Part shown: piece after piece, positions 24,648-39,674 of the stretch
Numbering within the stretch: the stretch's first letter is position 1
How the letters are laid out: each line of letters starts with the position of its first letter
Assembly: GCF_001456355.1 (NCBI RefSeq)
Contig: NZ_CP010271.1
Span: 124,001-188,000, forward strand
From: Mycobacteroides saopaulense
Lineage (GTDB): Bacteria > Actinomycetota > Actinomycetes > Mycobacteriales > Mycobacteriaceae
DNA: 64,000 nucleotides
Reading direction: 5' to 3'
Notes under the pieces: model-generated
What the model was told of the DNA's origin: nothing
The model's database searches: none
Seen by the model: only the letters and a program-made list of their open reading frames with translations
Made by a program: the position numbers and the translations under genes

Positions 24648-24670
24648 GTTACGTATGAGACAAATGTGAC
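24648..24670 (-). promoter_or_regulatory. Triple GTNAC-like direct repeat (MtrA-like site) before PGRP gene
   Basis: Read on the minus strand: GTCAC, 4 bases, GTCTC, 4 bases, GTAAC, at an exact 9-bp period, ending 60 bases before the PGRP start. It resembles the GTNAC direct repeats described for the response regulator MtrA, which controls cell-wall hydrolases. One pentamer has a mismatch. Confidence 0.55.
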
Positions 24671-24675
24671 TAGTG

Positions 24676-24693
24676 ATTCGACACGCGTCGAAT
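24676..24693. promoter_or_regulatory. 18-bp perfect inverted repeat
   Basis: ATTCGAC-ACGC-GTCGAAT lies 6 bases upstream of the GTNAC triple repeat. It has the look of an operator for a dimeric repressor. The regulator is not identified. Confidence 0.45.
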
Positions 24694-24732
24694 ATTGATC
24701 TTGGTGTGTGACGGGTGGATCACACGCAACGA

Positions 24733-24760
24733 CACCGCAGAGCCTCTGTGCCCTGCGGTG
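24733..24760 (-). terminator. Hairpin after erp
   Basis: CACCGCAG and CTGCGGTG form a perfect 8-bp stem with a 12-base loop, about 30 bases beyond the erp stop. There is no U-run, as is common in mycobacteria. Confidence 0.5.
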
Positions 24761-24791
24761 CCGTTTCGCTACCTAGCTTTGTGTGGTCGGA

Positions 24792-25604
24792 CTAGCCGGC
24801 CGGAGGCGGAGCCGCCGCGGAGGCGGCAGCCGGGATGGCGCCCTTGATCAGGTCAACCGCCTGGGTGATGCCCAGCTGGTTGACCGCACCCATGGCATCG
24901 CTGATCAGGCTGTTGCCGCCGCCCAGTCCGCTGCCACCGCCGAGGGCGCTAGGCGAGCCGAGGCCCGCCAGCGAGGGATCGGCCAGAGCCGGATTGGTCA
25001 GGCCGGTGCCCAGTGCGGGGTTCGGCGTGATCGGGACTTCACCGCCGGGGGAGGTGAGCCCGGCGGCCGGATCGGTCAACGCCGGGTTCACGCCCGTCGC
25101 ACCGGTGCCCGCGGCAGGAGTCAGTCCCGGGGTGCTGGCGGGAGCGGCCGGGTTGGTCAGGCCGGGATTGGTCAGCGCCGGATCGGTAAGACCCGGTGTG
25201 GTGGACCCGCTGGGGCTGGTGAGGCCCGGGTTGGTCAGTGCGGGGTTGGTCAGTGACGTCGAAGGGCTGGTCAGGCCACCCGGCGTGGTGAGACCACCGG
25301 GGGCGAGCGCCGGGTTGGTGCCGCCCAGACTGCCGAGGCCGCCACCGCCCAAACCGGGGATGTTGAGGCCGGACAGCCCGGGAATCTGCACGCCGAACTG
25401 TGACGTCATCTGCTGGACTGCGCCCATGACCTCTCCGGGCAGGTCCGACACGATCGCGGCCTGCACGAATTCCTGCTGTGAAGGCGCCGGTGCGGCGGCC
25501 TGGGTCATGTTGGTCGCGAGGGCGATGGCAAACGGACTTGCGACGGCCAGCGCGGCGACCGAGCTCAAGGCTGTCGAAAGCCGGCGGCGGCGACGATTAG
25601 GCAC
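24792..25604 (-). CDS. erp: Exported repetitive protein Erp (PirG)
   Basis: This 270-residue exported protein starts at GTG 25604 behind GAGGAGAC and has an Arg-rich signal peptide (NRRRRRLSTALSSVAALAVASPFAIALA). Residues 90-200 are built from degenerate PGLTS/NPALT/NPGLT pentapeptide-like repeats, the hallmark of Erp. The C-terminal 'SDAMGAVNQLGITQAVDLIKGAIP' is conserved, followed by an Ala/Pro tail. Erp is a surface protein needed for normal envelope and virulence in M. tuberculosis. Repeat number differs between species. It is divergent from glf, as in M. tuberculosis. Confidence 0.92.
   Translation of the reverse strand: MPNRRRRRLSTALSSVAALAVASPFAIALATNMTQAAAPAPSQQEFVQAAIVSDLPGEVMGAVQQMTSQFGVQIPGLSGLNIPGLGGGGLGSLGGTNPALAPGGLTTPGGLTSPSTSLTNPALTNPGLTSPSGSTTPGLTDPALTNPGLTNPAAPASTPGLTPAAGTGATGVNPALTDPAAGLTSPGGEVPITPNPALGTGLTNPALADPSLAGLGSPSALGGGSGLGGGNSLISDAMGAVNQLGITQAVDLIKGAIPAAASAAAPPPAG
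25043..25325 (-). repeat. Erp repeat region (LTNPG/LTSPG units)
   Basis: Degenerate 12-18 base units encode LTNPALTNPGLTS-like tracts separated by Ala/Gly-rich spacers. They are in frame and would allow length variation without frameshift. Confidence 0.75.
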
Positions 25605-25671
25605 GGAAGTCTCCTCAATATCGGGTCGATCACTTATGGTGTTCTGTGTTTTTGCTGGTCTTGCTGTTCTT

Positions 25672-25691
25672 CCCACGAGATTTCCCGTGGG
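25672..25691. other. Hairpin in erp leader
   Basis: CCCACG and CGTGGG pair around an 8-base loop, about 70 bases upstream of the erp start. It might be part of a 5' leader. There is no further evidence for a riboswitch. Confidence 0.3.
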
Positions 25692-25733
25692 TGTCGGATC
25701 GGCGGATCGGCACCGGAACCGACGCATTCGATG

Positions 25734-25756
25734 GTAACCAGAGTTACGGGTGTGAC
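25734..25756 (+). promoter_or_regulatory. Triple GTNAC direct repeat (MtrA-like site) between erp and glf
   Basis: GTAAC, CAGA, GTTAC, GGGT, GTGAC: three exact GTNAC pentamers at a 9-bp period. It lies 130 bases from each start, so it could act on erp, on glf, or on both. Confidence 0.6.
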
Positions 25757-25873
25757 TAATGGGACGAAATCAAATCGTGAGCTAATCGCGACCGGATCCG
25801 TATCTGCGAACACCGGCGTACTCGTTCGTCCCGGGCCGGATGTCGCTGTCAGGGGCTTGCGGTGCCGGTCCAG

Positions 25874-25879
25874 TACCCT
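25874..25879 (+). promoter_or_regulatory. -10 hexamer of glf
   Basis: TACCCT lies 8 bases before GTG 25888. It is the probable promoter of the galactan operon. Confidence 0.45.
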
Positions 25880-25881
25880 GA

Positions 25882-29058
<3,177 letters not shown>

Positions 29059-29062
<4 letters not shown>

Positions 29063-29664
29063 CCGCGGAGGAGTCCCCCGCACGTGGAAAGGACCCCCAG
29101 CTTGGGGTGGACGTACCGCTGCCGGGCGAGGTCACCGCACCTCAGGGGGAGACCGCCGTCCTCGTCGCCGTGCAGGCGGCTCTCGCCGGGCGACCGGGCG
29201 TTCTCAGCACCGCGCGCGGCCTCTCACACTTCGGTGAGCACAGCATCGGCTGGGTGGCCGCCGCGCTGATCGGCGCGGCTGTCGACAAGCCTCGCCGGCG
29301 CAGCTGGCTGGCGGCGGGCGCCGGAGCTTTCGGCGCGCACGCGGCCTCGGTGATCATCAAACGCCTGGTGCGGCGTCGTCGTCCGAGCCACGAGGCGGTC
29401 CGAGTGAACGTCGGTACCCCGAGCCGTCTGAGTTTCCCGTCGTCGCACGCCACTTCGACCGCGGCAGCGGCGGTGCTCTTCGCGCCGTTGACCGGCCTGC
29501 CGTTGCCCGCCCTGCTGATTCCGCCGATGGCGTTGTCGCGGTTGGTTCTTGGCGTGCACTACCCCACAGATGTGGCGGCCGGCGTCGCGCTTGGTGCGCT
29601 GATCGGTGCAGCCGTTCGTCGGGCCGATACCCGCCTGGCAGTGCTCAAGGAGGAGCAGCGATGA
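29059..29664 (+). CDS. PAP2-family phosphatase, Rv3807c-like
   Basis: This 201-residue membrane phosphatase has the three PAP2 motifs: KRLVRRRRPSHE (K-x6-R-P), SFPSSHATSTA (P-S-x-H type) and SRLVLGVHYPTDV (S-R-x5-H-x3-D). Three to four helices surround them. Its place between glfT2 and ubiA is conserved. It is the favoured candidate for removing the 5-phosphate from decaprenyl-phosphoryl-phosphoribose made by UbiA, before DprE1/DprE2 epimerisation. The GTGA overlap with glfT2 fixes GTG 29059. Confidence 0.88.
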
Positions 29665-30599
29665 GTGAGGAAGCGCCTGTGAGCGGGAGGGACCCCCAGG
29701 CTCCGACCGCGGGCCCGCCGAAGAATCTCGCTTCGGGGATCGTGAAGGCGGTGCGCCCGCGCCAGTGGGTGAAGAACATTCTGGTTTTCGCGGCGCCGCT
29801 GGCAGCACTCGGTGACATCGCACCGCATGACTACCGCGCGGTATTCGCCAAGGTCGCGATCGCCTTCGTGGTGTTCAGCATGGCGGCCTCGTCGATCTAC
29901 CTGATCAACGACGCGCGTGACGTCGAGGCCGATCGGCAGCACCCCACCAAGCGATTCCGACCGATTGCCGCCGGGGTATTGCCGGTACCGGCCGCCTATG
30001 GGCTTTCGGTGGTGTTGGCCGCCGGGTCCCTGGCCATCGCGTCGCAGGTCAATTCGAATCTTGTCGTCGTCATCGCGATCTATATCGCGATCCAGCTGGG
30101 CTACTGCTTCGGCCTGAAACACCAGCCGGTCATCGACATCTGCATCGTGTCCTCGGCGTACCTCATCCGTGCGATCGCCGGTGGTGTGGCGGCCGGTGTG
30201 TATCTGTCGCAGTGGTTCTTGCTCATCATGGCCTTCGGGTCGCTCATGATGACCGCAGGGAAGCGGTACGCCGAATTGCAGATCGTGGAAAAGACCGGTG
30301 CCAAGATCCGCAAGTCGCTTGAGGGCTACACCGCCAGCTACTTGCGATTCGTGTGGACGCTGGCGGCGACGGCGGTGGTGGTCTGTTACGGGCTGTGGGC
30401 CTTTGAACGTGACCACCGTGCCGGATCCTGGTTCGTGGCATCGATGATCCCGTTCACCATCGCCGTATTGCGCTACGCGGTGGATGTCGACGGGGGCGAG
30501 GCCGGTGAGCCCGAGGAGATCGCGCTGGGTGACAGGGTCTTGCAGTTCCTCTTCGTCGCATGGATCGGATCCCTCGGTGCGGCCTTCTACTTCTCCTGA
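29661..30599 (+). CDS. ubiA: Decaprenyl-phosphate phosphoribosyltransferase (DPPR synthase)
   Basis: This 312-residue UbiA-superfamily membrane enzyme joins PRPP and decaprenyl phosphate to give the precursor of decaprenyl-phosphoryl-arabinose. It has the Asp-rich motif NDARDVEADRQHPTK (about residues 77-91), a second polar loop 'KRYAELQIVEKTGAKIRKSLEGYT', and about nine membrane helices. 'RPRQWVKNILVFAAPLAA' near residue 36 is the usual family start of the membrane part. The ATGA overlap with the PAP2 gene fixes the start. It works directly upstream of DprE1/DprE2, encoded at the far end of this window. Confidence 0.95.
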   Translation: MSEEAPVSGRDPQAPTAGPPKNLASGIVKAVRPRQWVKNILVFAAPLAALGDIAPHDYRAVFAKVAIAFVVFSMAASSIYLINDARDVEADRQHPTKRFRPIAAGVLPVPAAYGLSVVLAAGSLAIASQVNSNLVVVIAIYIAIQLGYCFGLKHQPVIDICIVSSAYLIRAIAGGVAAGVYLSQWFLLIMAFGSLMMTAGKRYAELQIVEKTGAKIRKSLEGYTASYLRFVWTLAATAVVVCYGLWAFERDHRAGSWFVASMIPFTIAVLRYAVDVDGGEAGEPEEIALGDRVLQFLFVAWIGSLGAAFYFS

Positions 30600-32601
30600 A
30601 CGGACCCGGGCGCTGGGCCCTAGCAATGGGCTGACCCGCTTCACGGTGTGGGTCAGCGTCCTGACCGTGACCGTGTTGTTCGGTTGGGGAGCCTGGCAGC
30701 GGCGCTGGATAGCCGATGACGGGCTCATCGTGTTGCGCACCGTGCGAAATCTGCTGGCGGGCAATGGGCCCGTGTTCAACAAGGGCGAACGGGTCGAGGC
30801 CAACACCTCCACGGTGTGGACCTACCTGACCTACCTGGGCGGCTGGGCCGGGGGAGGCTTGCGCCTGGAATACGTGGCGCTGACCTTGTCGTTGGTGCTC
30901 AGCCTGGCCGGTGTCGCCCTGGCCATCCTCGGAACTGCCCGGCTGTACGCGCCGCTGCTCGCCGGGCGCGCGGCAGTCATGGTTCCCGCCGGAATGCTGG
31001 TGTACATCGCCATTCCGCCGGCCCGCGACTTCGCGACTTCCGGGCTCGAAAACGGTTTGGTGCTGGCGTATCTGGGCGGGCTGTGGCTCATGATGGTGAT
31101 CTGGGCGCAGGCGGTACGCACGCCGGTGACCCTCGATCGGCGCGGCGGCCCGCATCAGCCGGTGGACCCGCGGATCGTCCACGCCGGCCAGAAGGACCAG
31201 AAGGACGTTCTCAGCAGGCGGTTCACGATCGGCCTGGCCTTCTTGGCGGGATTGAGCGTGCTGATCCGGCCGGAGCTCGCGCTCATCGGTGGCGGTTTCC
31301 TGGTCATGATGCTCATCGCCGCTCGCGGATTCACCAGCCGCGTGTGGATTGTGGTGGCCGGTGGTGCATTGCCGGTGCTGTACCAGATCTTCCGCATGGG
31401 CTACTACGGCCTGCTGGTGCCCAGCACCGCGATCGCCAAGGACGCCTCGGGTTCCAAGTGGGGCCAGGGATTTGTCTACTTGCAGAACATGAACTCGCCC
31501 TACCTGATCTGGATACCTGCGATTCTGCTCATCGCTCTCGGGGTGGGTGCCTACCAGGCCCGGCGCGGCCAGTGGTGGGTGCGTCAGGTGGCGGCGCCCG
31601 GCTACGGATGGCTGGCGCGCTTCGTGCAAAACCCCACGGCGGTAGTAGTTTTCATGCTCGCGAGTGGATTCATCCAGGGCGTGTACTGGATCCGTCAGGG
31701 CGGGGACTTCATGCACGCGCGCGTGTTGTTGACCCCGGTCTTCTGCCTGCTGCTCCCCATCTCGGTGGTGCCGTTGGCCGCACCGGACAGCGCCGCTTTC
31801 ACTCCTAAGAAGGCGCGCCTGCTCACCGCGGCCTCCATCGGACTGTTCGCCGGGATCGTGGGTTGGGCTGTGTGGGTGGCGAATTCACCGGGAATGGGCG
31901 GTGACGGCACCAAGGTCACCTACAGCGGCATCGTCGATGAGCGGCGCTTCTACGCGCAGGCGACGGGCGTGGCCCATCCGCTGACCGCCGCGGACTACCT
32001 GAACTACCCACGGATGCGGGCGGTACTGGTCGCGATCGACAACACCCCGGATGGCGCCCTGCTGCTCCCGTCGGGGAACTACGACCAGTGGGATGTCGTG
32101 CCGGCCATCCCGCCACCACCACCGATTCCGCACGGCTACCGTGGCCCGCACGCGGTGCTGTTCACCAACCTGGGCATGCTCGGCATGAACCTGGGTCTTG
32201 ATGTGCGGATCGTGGATCAGATCGGTCTGGCCAACCCGTTGGCCGCACACACCGCGCGCATCACCGACGGGCGTATCGGTCACGACAAGAACCTCTTCCC
32301 GGACTGGATGATCGCCGACGGCCCCTGGCTCAAGCGGTATCCGTACATCCCCCGGTACATCGACCAGGACTGGGTGGCCGAGGCGGTCGAGGCGCTCAAG
32401 TGCCCACAGACCGACGCGATGTTGAGCGCGGTGCGCAAACCGCTGTCACTTCGTCTTTTCGCGTCGAACCTGTTGCATTCCTACGAGTTCACCACGTACC
32501 GAATCGACCGTGTGCCGCGCTTTGAACTGGCCCGATGCGGTCTGCCGATGCCCAAGCTGGACACTCCCCAGTACACTGGGCTTCCGGCAACAGGTCCCTA
32601 G
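30577..32601 (+). CDS. aftB: Terminal beta-1,2-arabinofuranosyltransferase AftB
   Basis: This GT-C membrane enzyme (up to 674 residues) adds the terminal beta-1,2-arabinose caps of arabinan, the sites for mycolates. After the first helix comes 'RRWIADDGLIVLRTVRNLLAGNGPVFNKGERVEANTST', whose Asp pair is the GT-C catalytic motif. About ten helices follow, then a soluble C-terminal domain with 'RYPYIPRYIDQDWVAEAVEAL'. The start is uncertain: GTG 30577 overlaps ubiA by 23 bases and gives a short cytosolic lead. GTG 30646 would begin at the first helix (652 residues). Confidence 0.93.
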   Translation: MRPSTSPERTRALGPSNGLTRFTVWVSVLTVTVLFGWGAWQRRWIADDGLIVLRTVRNLLAGNGPVFNKGERVEANTSTVWTYLTYLGGWAGGGLRLEYVALTLSLVLSLAGVALAILGTARLYAPLLAGRAAVMVPAGMLVYIAIPPARDFATSGLENGLVLAYLGGLWLMMVIWAQAVRTPVTLDRRGGPHQPVDPRIVHAGQKDQKDVLSRRFTIGLAFLAGLSVLIRPELALIGGGFLVMMLIAARGFTSRVWIVVAGGALPVLYQIFRMGYYGLLVPSTAIAKDASGSKWGQGFVYLQNMNSPYLIWIPAILLIALGVGAYQARRGQWWVRQVAAPGYGWLARFVQNPTAVVVFMLASGFIQGVYWIRQGGDFMHARVLLTPVFCLLLPISVVPLAAPDSAAFTPKKARLLTAASIGLFAGIVGWAVWVANSPGMGGDGTKVTYSGIVDERRFYAQATGVAHPLTAADYLNYPRMRAVLVAIDNTPDGALLLPSGNYDQWDVVPAIPPPPPIPHGYRGPHAVLFTNLGMLGMNLGLDVRIVDQIGLANPLAAHTARITDGRIGHDKNLFPDWMIADGPWLKRYPYIPRYIDQDWVAEAVEALKCPQTDAMLSAVRKPLSLRLFASNLLHSYEFTTYRIDRVPRFELARCGLPMPKLDTPQYTGLPATGP

Positions 32602-32665
32602 ACCGTTCCCGTCCGGACCCTCGAAGCGGCCGTTCTGTATCCGATTTGAGATCCCAATTAGGTAA

Positions 32666-33754
<1,089 letters not shown>

Positions 33755-33803
33755 GGTCCCGGGGCACCTTGAAAAGGTCCGCAGGCGCACATGGTGATGG
33801 TGC

Positions 33804-33832
33804 TGACAGGTCTAGAGATGTGGTTGACTACC
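33804..33832 (+). repeat. Upstream element duplicated before Ag85 copies 2 and 3 (first copy)
   Basis: TGACAGG, 6 variable bases, then GATGTGGTTGACTACC. The same arrangement is found at 35041-35069. The TTGACT inside it fits a -35 element. A second shared word CGTCCATC follows 25-27 bases after the TTGACT start. The position is about 85-110 bases before each start, so the promoter was duplicated along with the gene. Confidence 0.65.
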
Positions 33833-33914
33833 GCGCGAGCGTGCGACGGGCGTCCATCAAATCCCTTGGCCTGCGCGTGGGAAATCGATTGAAAGAGATG
33901 GGAAAACGAGGTAA

Positions 33915-36133
<2,219 letters not shown>

Positions 36134-36149
36134 GCATAACGAGCACTCT

Positions 36150-36193
36150 CGGCGGCGGCGGCCACTCTGTCTTAGGACAGAGGGTCGCCGCCG
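36150..36193 (+). terminator. Hairpin after Ag85 copy 3
   Basis: CGGCGGCG...CTCTGTC-TTAG-GACAGAG...CGCCGCCG folds into a long, nearly perfect stem starting 16 bases after the stop. There is no U-run. It is likely to end or weaken transcription before the lipase gene. Confidence 0.65.
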
Positions 36194-36369
36194 TTGTCGT
36201 TGGCAGGTGGTGGCCAATGGCCACAATCGAGTAACGAATTCTGTGCTGTGGCGATCATTTGCGCAGGTGCGGACGGCACCGGTTCGGTAGCCTCGCCCGG
36301 GGTTGCCGGTACCTTGGAGCAAGCGAGAGCACGCTGCGAGACCGCACGTCGAGAACGGCCAGGAGACAC

Positions 36370-37380
36370 ATGCCCAAGAGTTCGAACAACAAACGGCACC
36401 GGATTCTCGGTCTGGCCGCGGCCCTTGCCGTCGCCGTCGTCGTCATTCTGGTGATCGCGATCGTCGTGGTCATCGTGCGCAGGCCCGACGACGTCACCCC
36501 GGGGGCGGGCCAGGTCACCACCACGACACCGCCATTGACCCGTCCCGGGCAGAAGCCCCGGCCGGCCTTCCAGAGCGCCGACTGCCCAGATGTGCAGACA
36601 CTCGTCATCCCGGGCACCTGGGAATCGTCGACCACCGACGATCCGCTCAACCCGACGCAGTTCCCGCGCTCCTTGCTGCTGAACGTCTCCCGGCCCATCA
36701 CCGAGAAATTCGACAAGGCCAGGATGGAAACGTGGACGGTGCCTTACACAGCGCAGTTCCATAACCCGTTCGCCAACGACAATCAGATGTCATACAACGA
36801 CAGCCGCAAGGAAGGCACCGATCGGGCACTCAAGCAGCTGACCGAGATGTACAACCGATGCCCGCTCACCAGCTACGTTCTGATCGGTTTCTCGCAGGGC
36901 GCGGTGATCGCCGGTGACATCGCCAGCCAGATCGGCAACGGCGAGGGCCCCGTGGACCAGGACCTGGTGCTTGGCGTGACATTGATCGCGGACGGCCGTC
37001 GTCAGGACGGGATCGGACAGTCGCCCGGACCCAACCCTCCGGGGCAGGGCGCGGAGGTGACCCTCGGCGATCTCGGGGTGCTGGATTCGTTCGGGCTGAA
37101 GATGACGGGCCCTCGTCCCGGCGGGTTCGGTGAGCTCAACAACCGCACCAACCAGATCTGCGGAACCGGCGACCTCATCTGCGCCGCGCCCCCGGACGCG
37201 TTCAACATCTCCAACCTGGGTAAGACCCTGGACATCCTTTCCGGTGGTGCCGGTGCCCCTGTGCACGCCTTGTACGCCACGCCGGAGTTCTGGCAGATCG
37301 ACGGTCAGCCTGCGACGGTGTGGACCACGAACTGGGCTGAGGGGCTGATCGAGAACGCGCCGCACCCGAAGCACGGATGA
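36370..37380 (+). CDS. Cutinase-like membrane-anchored lipase/thioesterase, Rv3802c type
   Basis: This 336-residue protein starts at ATG 36370 ([10 protein letters not shown]) after AGGAGACAC. One N-terminal helix at about 14-37 anchors it ([21 protein letters not shown]). The cutinase-like alpha/beta-hydrolase domain follows, with the nucleophile in [13 protein letters not shown] and four cysteines in disulphide-like positions ([20 protein letters not shown]). The Rv3802c enzyme is an essential phospholipase/thioesterase of the mycomembrane. It sits just before fadD32-pks13, as in all mycobacteria. A role in mycolate assembly or envelope feedback is inferred by homology. Confidence 0.93.
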   Translation: MPKSSNNKRHRILGLAAALAVAVVVILVIAIVVVIVRRPDDVTPGAGQVTTTTPPLTRPGQKPRPAFQSADCPDVQTLVIPGTWESSTTDDPLNPTQFPRSLLLNVSRPITEKFDKARMETWTVPYTAQFHNPFANDNQMSYNDSRKEGTDRALKQLTEMYNRCPLTSYVLIGFSQGAVIAGDIASQIGNGEGPVDQDLVLGVTLIADGRRQDGIGQSPGPNPPGQGAEVTLGDLGVLDSFGLKMTGPRPGGFGELNNRTNQICGTGDLICAAPPDAFNISNLGKTLDILSGGAGAPVHALYATPEFWQIDGQPATVWTTNWAEGLIENAPHPKHG

Positions 37381-37709
37381 GCCGCTTGCGTGAAGACCGG
37401 GTATTCGGATGAGTCGGTCGCACGCGTTGATGTCACTTTCACAACGGGGCGCCGAGATATTTGGCGGGCACGGTACGCTCACCTAAGATTAAGAGAAAAA
37501 TAAGACTGTAAGCCGTTCGCGGGGTCGAGTGATTTTGGCTGGCCGCCGCCGCCCGATAATCTCGTCGCGAATGGCCGCCTGAGCTGCCGTAGTACGCGAT
37601 TGCCTCTCGGTACGATCATCGAGGATTTGACGTTCGCGATGACGCGTGCTCGCGAATGCCTCAGGCCCGCGAAACGCGCACAATGCGCCGTCAGAGGAGA
37701 GAAGCACAC
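37381..37709 (+). other. Leader and promoter region of fadD32-pks13-accD4
   Basis: These 329 bases have no convincing gene. A short AT-rich tract (about 37483-37510) stands out in GC-rich surroundings. TACGAT at 37611-37616 is a possible -10, followed by a leader of about 90 bases with a GAGGAGAG ribosome site before ATG 37710. The promoter is not fixed by sequence alone. Confidence 0.4.
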
Positions 37710-39623
37710 ATGGCGTTCGACAACCCGTTCCTCGACTCGGCGGGCCACATCAAGTTCCCCGAGGACGGGAGCATCGTTCGTCATGTCGAGGGCTGGGCGG
37801 AGTCGAAGGCCGACAGCTTGGCCTATCGATTCCTCGACTTCTCCACCGAGCGCGACGGCGCTTATATCGACATCACCTGGTCGGAGTTCGGTGCGCGCAA
37901 CCGTGCCGTGGCGGCGCGCCTGCAGCAGGTGACCAAGCCCGGCGACCGCGTCGCCATCCTGGCCCCGCAGAGTCTTGACTATCTGGTTGCGCATTACGGT
38001 GCGCTGTACGCAGGTGCCATCGCGGTACCGCTGTTCGACCCCAGCGAGGCCGGTCACGCGGGTCGCCTGCACGCGGTGCTCGACGACTGCCAGCCCTCCG
38101 CGGTGCTGACCACCACCGATTGCGCCGAGGGCGTGCGTAAGTTCTTCCGGAATCGCCCGCCCAAGGAGCGTCCGCGCGTCATCGCGGTCGACGCGATTCC
38201 CAATGACGTGGGCTCCACCTGGGTTGAGCCGGTGGCGACCAAGGACACCATCGCGTACCTGCAGTACACCTCGGGCTCGACCCGCGCACCCGCCGGTGTG
38301 CAGATCACCCACCTCGGCCTTGCGACCAACCTGCTGCAGCTGATCGACGCGTTGTCCGCCAAGCAGGGGCAACAAAGCCATGAGGATCTGCGCGGAACCA
38401 CCTGGCTGCCGTTCTTCCACGACATGGGCCTGATCACGGTCATGGTGCCCTCGATGATCGGCCGGTACATGACGGTGATGAGCCCGGCGGCGTTCATTCG
38501 CCGTCCCCTGCGTTGGCTGCGGGAAATGGGCGTCAAGGGCGACGATCATGGCGGAACGTTCTCGGCGCTGCCGAACTTCGCCTTCGAGCACTGCGCGCTG
38601 CGCGGTGTGCCCAAAGAGGGCGAGCCGCCCCTGGATCTGTCGAACGTGTACTCGATCATCAACGGGTCCGAGCCGGTGTCGACCGCCTCGCTCAAGAAGT
38701 TCTGCGATGCGTTCGAGCCGTATGGCTTCGATCCCAAGGCGATTCACCCGTCCTACGGCATGGCCGAGGCCACGCTGTTCGTCTCCTCGACCATCTGGAA
38801 CACGGATACAGCGCGCGTGCTGCACGTGGACCGCGCCGAGCTCAACGCCGGGCGCATCGTGCAGGTCGAGCCGGGCTCTGAGAACTCGGTGACCCTGGTG
38901 TCCAGCGGCAGGATGGCCCGCGACGAATGGGCAGTGATCGTCGACAGCGAAACGGCCTCCGAGGTACCGGACGGGCAGATCGGCGAGATCTGGTTGCACG
39001 GCAACAACATTGGTTCGGGTTACTGGGGCCGCCCGGAGGAGACTCGCGAGGCCTTCCACAACACCCTGAAGTCCCGGATCTCCGAGTCGCACGCCGAGGG
39101 CGTGGCCGATGACGCCAACTGGCTCAACACCGGTGACCTCGGTGTCTGGGTGGACGGCGAGCTGTACATCACCGGCCGCGTCAAGGACCTCATCATCGTC
39201 GACGGACGCAACCACTACCCGCAGGATGTGGAGTACACCGCGCAGGAAGCCAACAAGGCTCTGCGGCCAGGTTACGTCGCGGCCTTCTCGGTGCCGGCCA
39301 ACCAGCTGCCGCAAGAGGTCTTCGACAACCCGCACGCCGGTTTGAAGTACGACCCGGAGGATTCCTCCGAGCAGCTGGTCGTCATCGGCGAGCGCAGTGT
39401 CGGTGGACACAAGTCCGACAACCAGGTGGTGGGCGACGATGTGCGCGCCGCCGTGGCGGTGCGCCACGGCGTGACCGTGCGCGACGTGCTGCTGGTTCCG
39501 GCCGGCTCGATCGCCCGGACCTCCAGCGGCAAGATCGCCAGGCGGGCCGCCAAAACCAGCTATCTGGACGGCAGCCTGCGCGGCGGCTACCAGCAGACCG
39601 CATTCCCCGACGACCGGCAGTAG
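37710..39623 (+). CDS. fadD32: Long-chain fatty-acyl-AMP ligase FadD32
   Basis: This 637-residue FAAL activates the meromycolic acid as acyl-AMP and loads it on the N-terminal ACP of Pks13. It has the P-loop-like [20 protein letters not shown] (about residues 183-202), HDMGLI near 240, '[11 protein letters not shown]', the A8-region '[35 protein letters not shown]' and the C-terminal lysine in SSGKIARRA. The FAAL-specific insertion in the C-terminal part is present. The length equals that of M. tuberculosis FadD32. First gene of the fadD32-pks13-accD4 operon. Confidence 0.97.
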   Translation: MAFDNPFLDSAGHIKFPEDGSIVRHVEGWAESKADSLAYRFLDFSTERDGAYIDITWSEFGARNRAVAARLQQVTKPGDRVAILAPQSLDYLVAHYGALYAGAIAVPLFDPSEAGHAGRLHAVLDDCQPSAVLTTTDCAEGVRKFFRNRPPKERPRVIAVDAIPNDVGSTWVEPVATKDTIAYLQYTSGSTRAPAGVQITHLGLATNLLQLIDALSAKQGQQSHEDLRGTTWLPFFHDMGLITVMVPSMIGRYMTVMSPAAFIRRPLRWLREMGVKGDDHGGTFSALPNFAFEHCALRGVPKEGEPPLDLSNVYSIINGSEPVSTASLKKFCDAFEPYGFDPKAIHPSYGMAEATLFVSSTIWNTDTARVLHVDRAELNAGRIVQVEPGSENSVTLVSSGRMARDEWAVIVDSETASEVPDGQIGEIWLHGNNIGSGYWGRPEETREAFHNTLKSRISESHAEGVADDANWLNTGDLGVWVDGELYITGRVKDLIIVDGRNHYPQDVEYTAQEANKALRPGYVAAFSVPANQLPQEVFDNPHAGLKYDPEDSSEQLVVIGERSVGGHKSDNQVVGDDVRAAVAVRHGVTVRDVLLVPAGSIARTSSGKIARRAAKTSYLDGSLRGGYQQTAFPDDRQ

Positions 39624-39674
39624 GCGATCAAGTATCGCCGTCGCCATCCGATACCCCGGAGATAGGCCTCGAAC

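Noticed and set aside
24706..24725. GTGTGA-N8-TCACAC as a CRP site
   Set aside because: The half sites fit, but the spacing is 8 rather than 6 bases.
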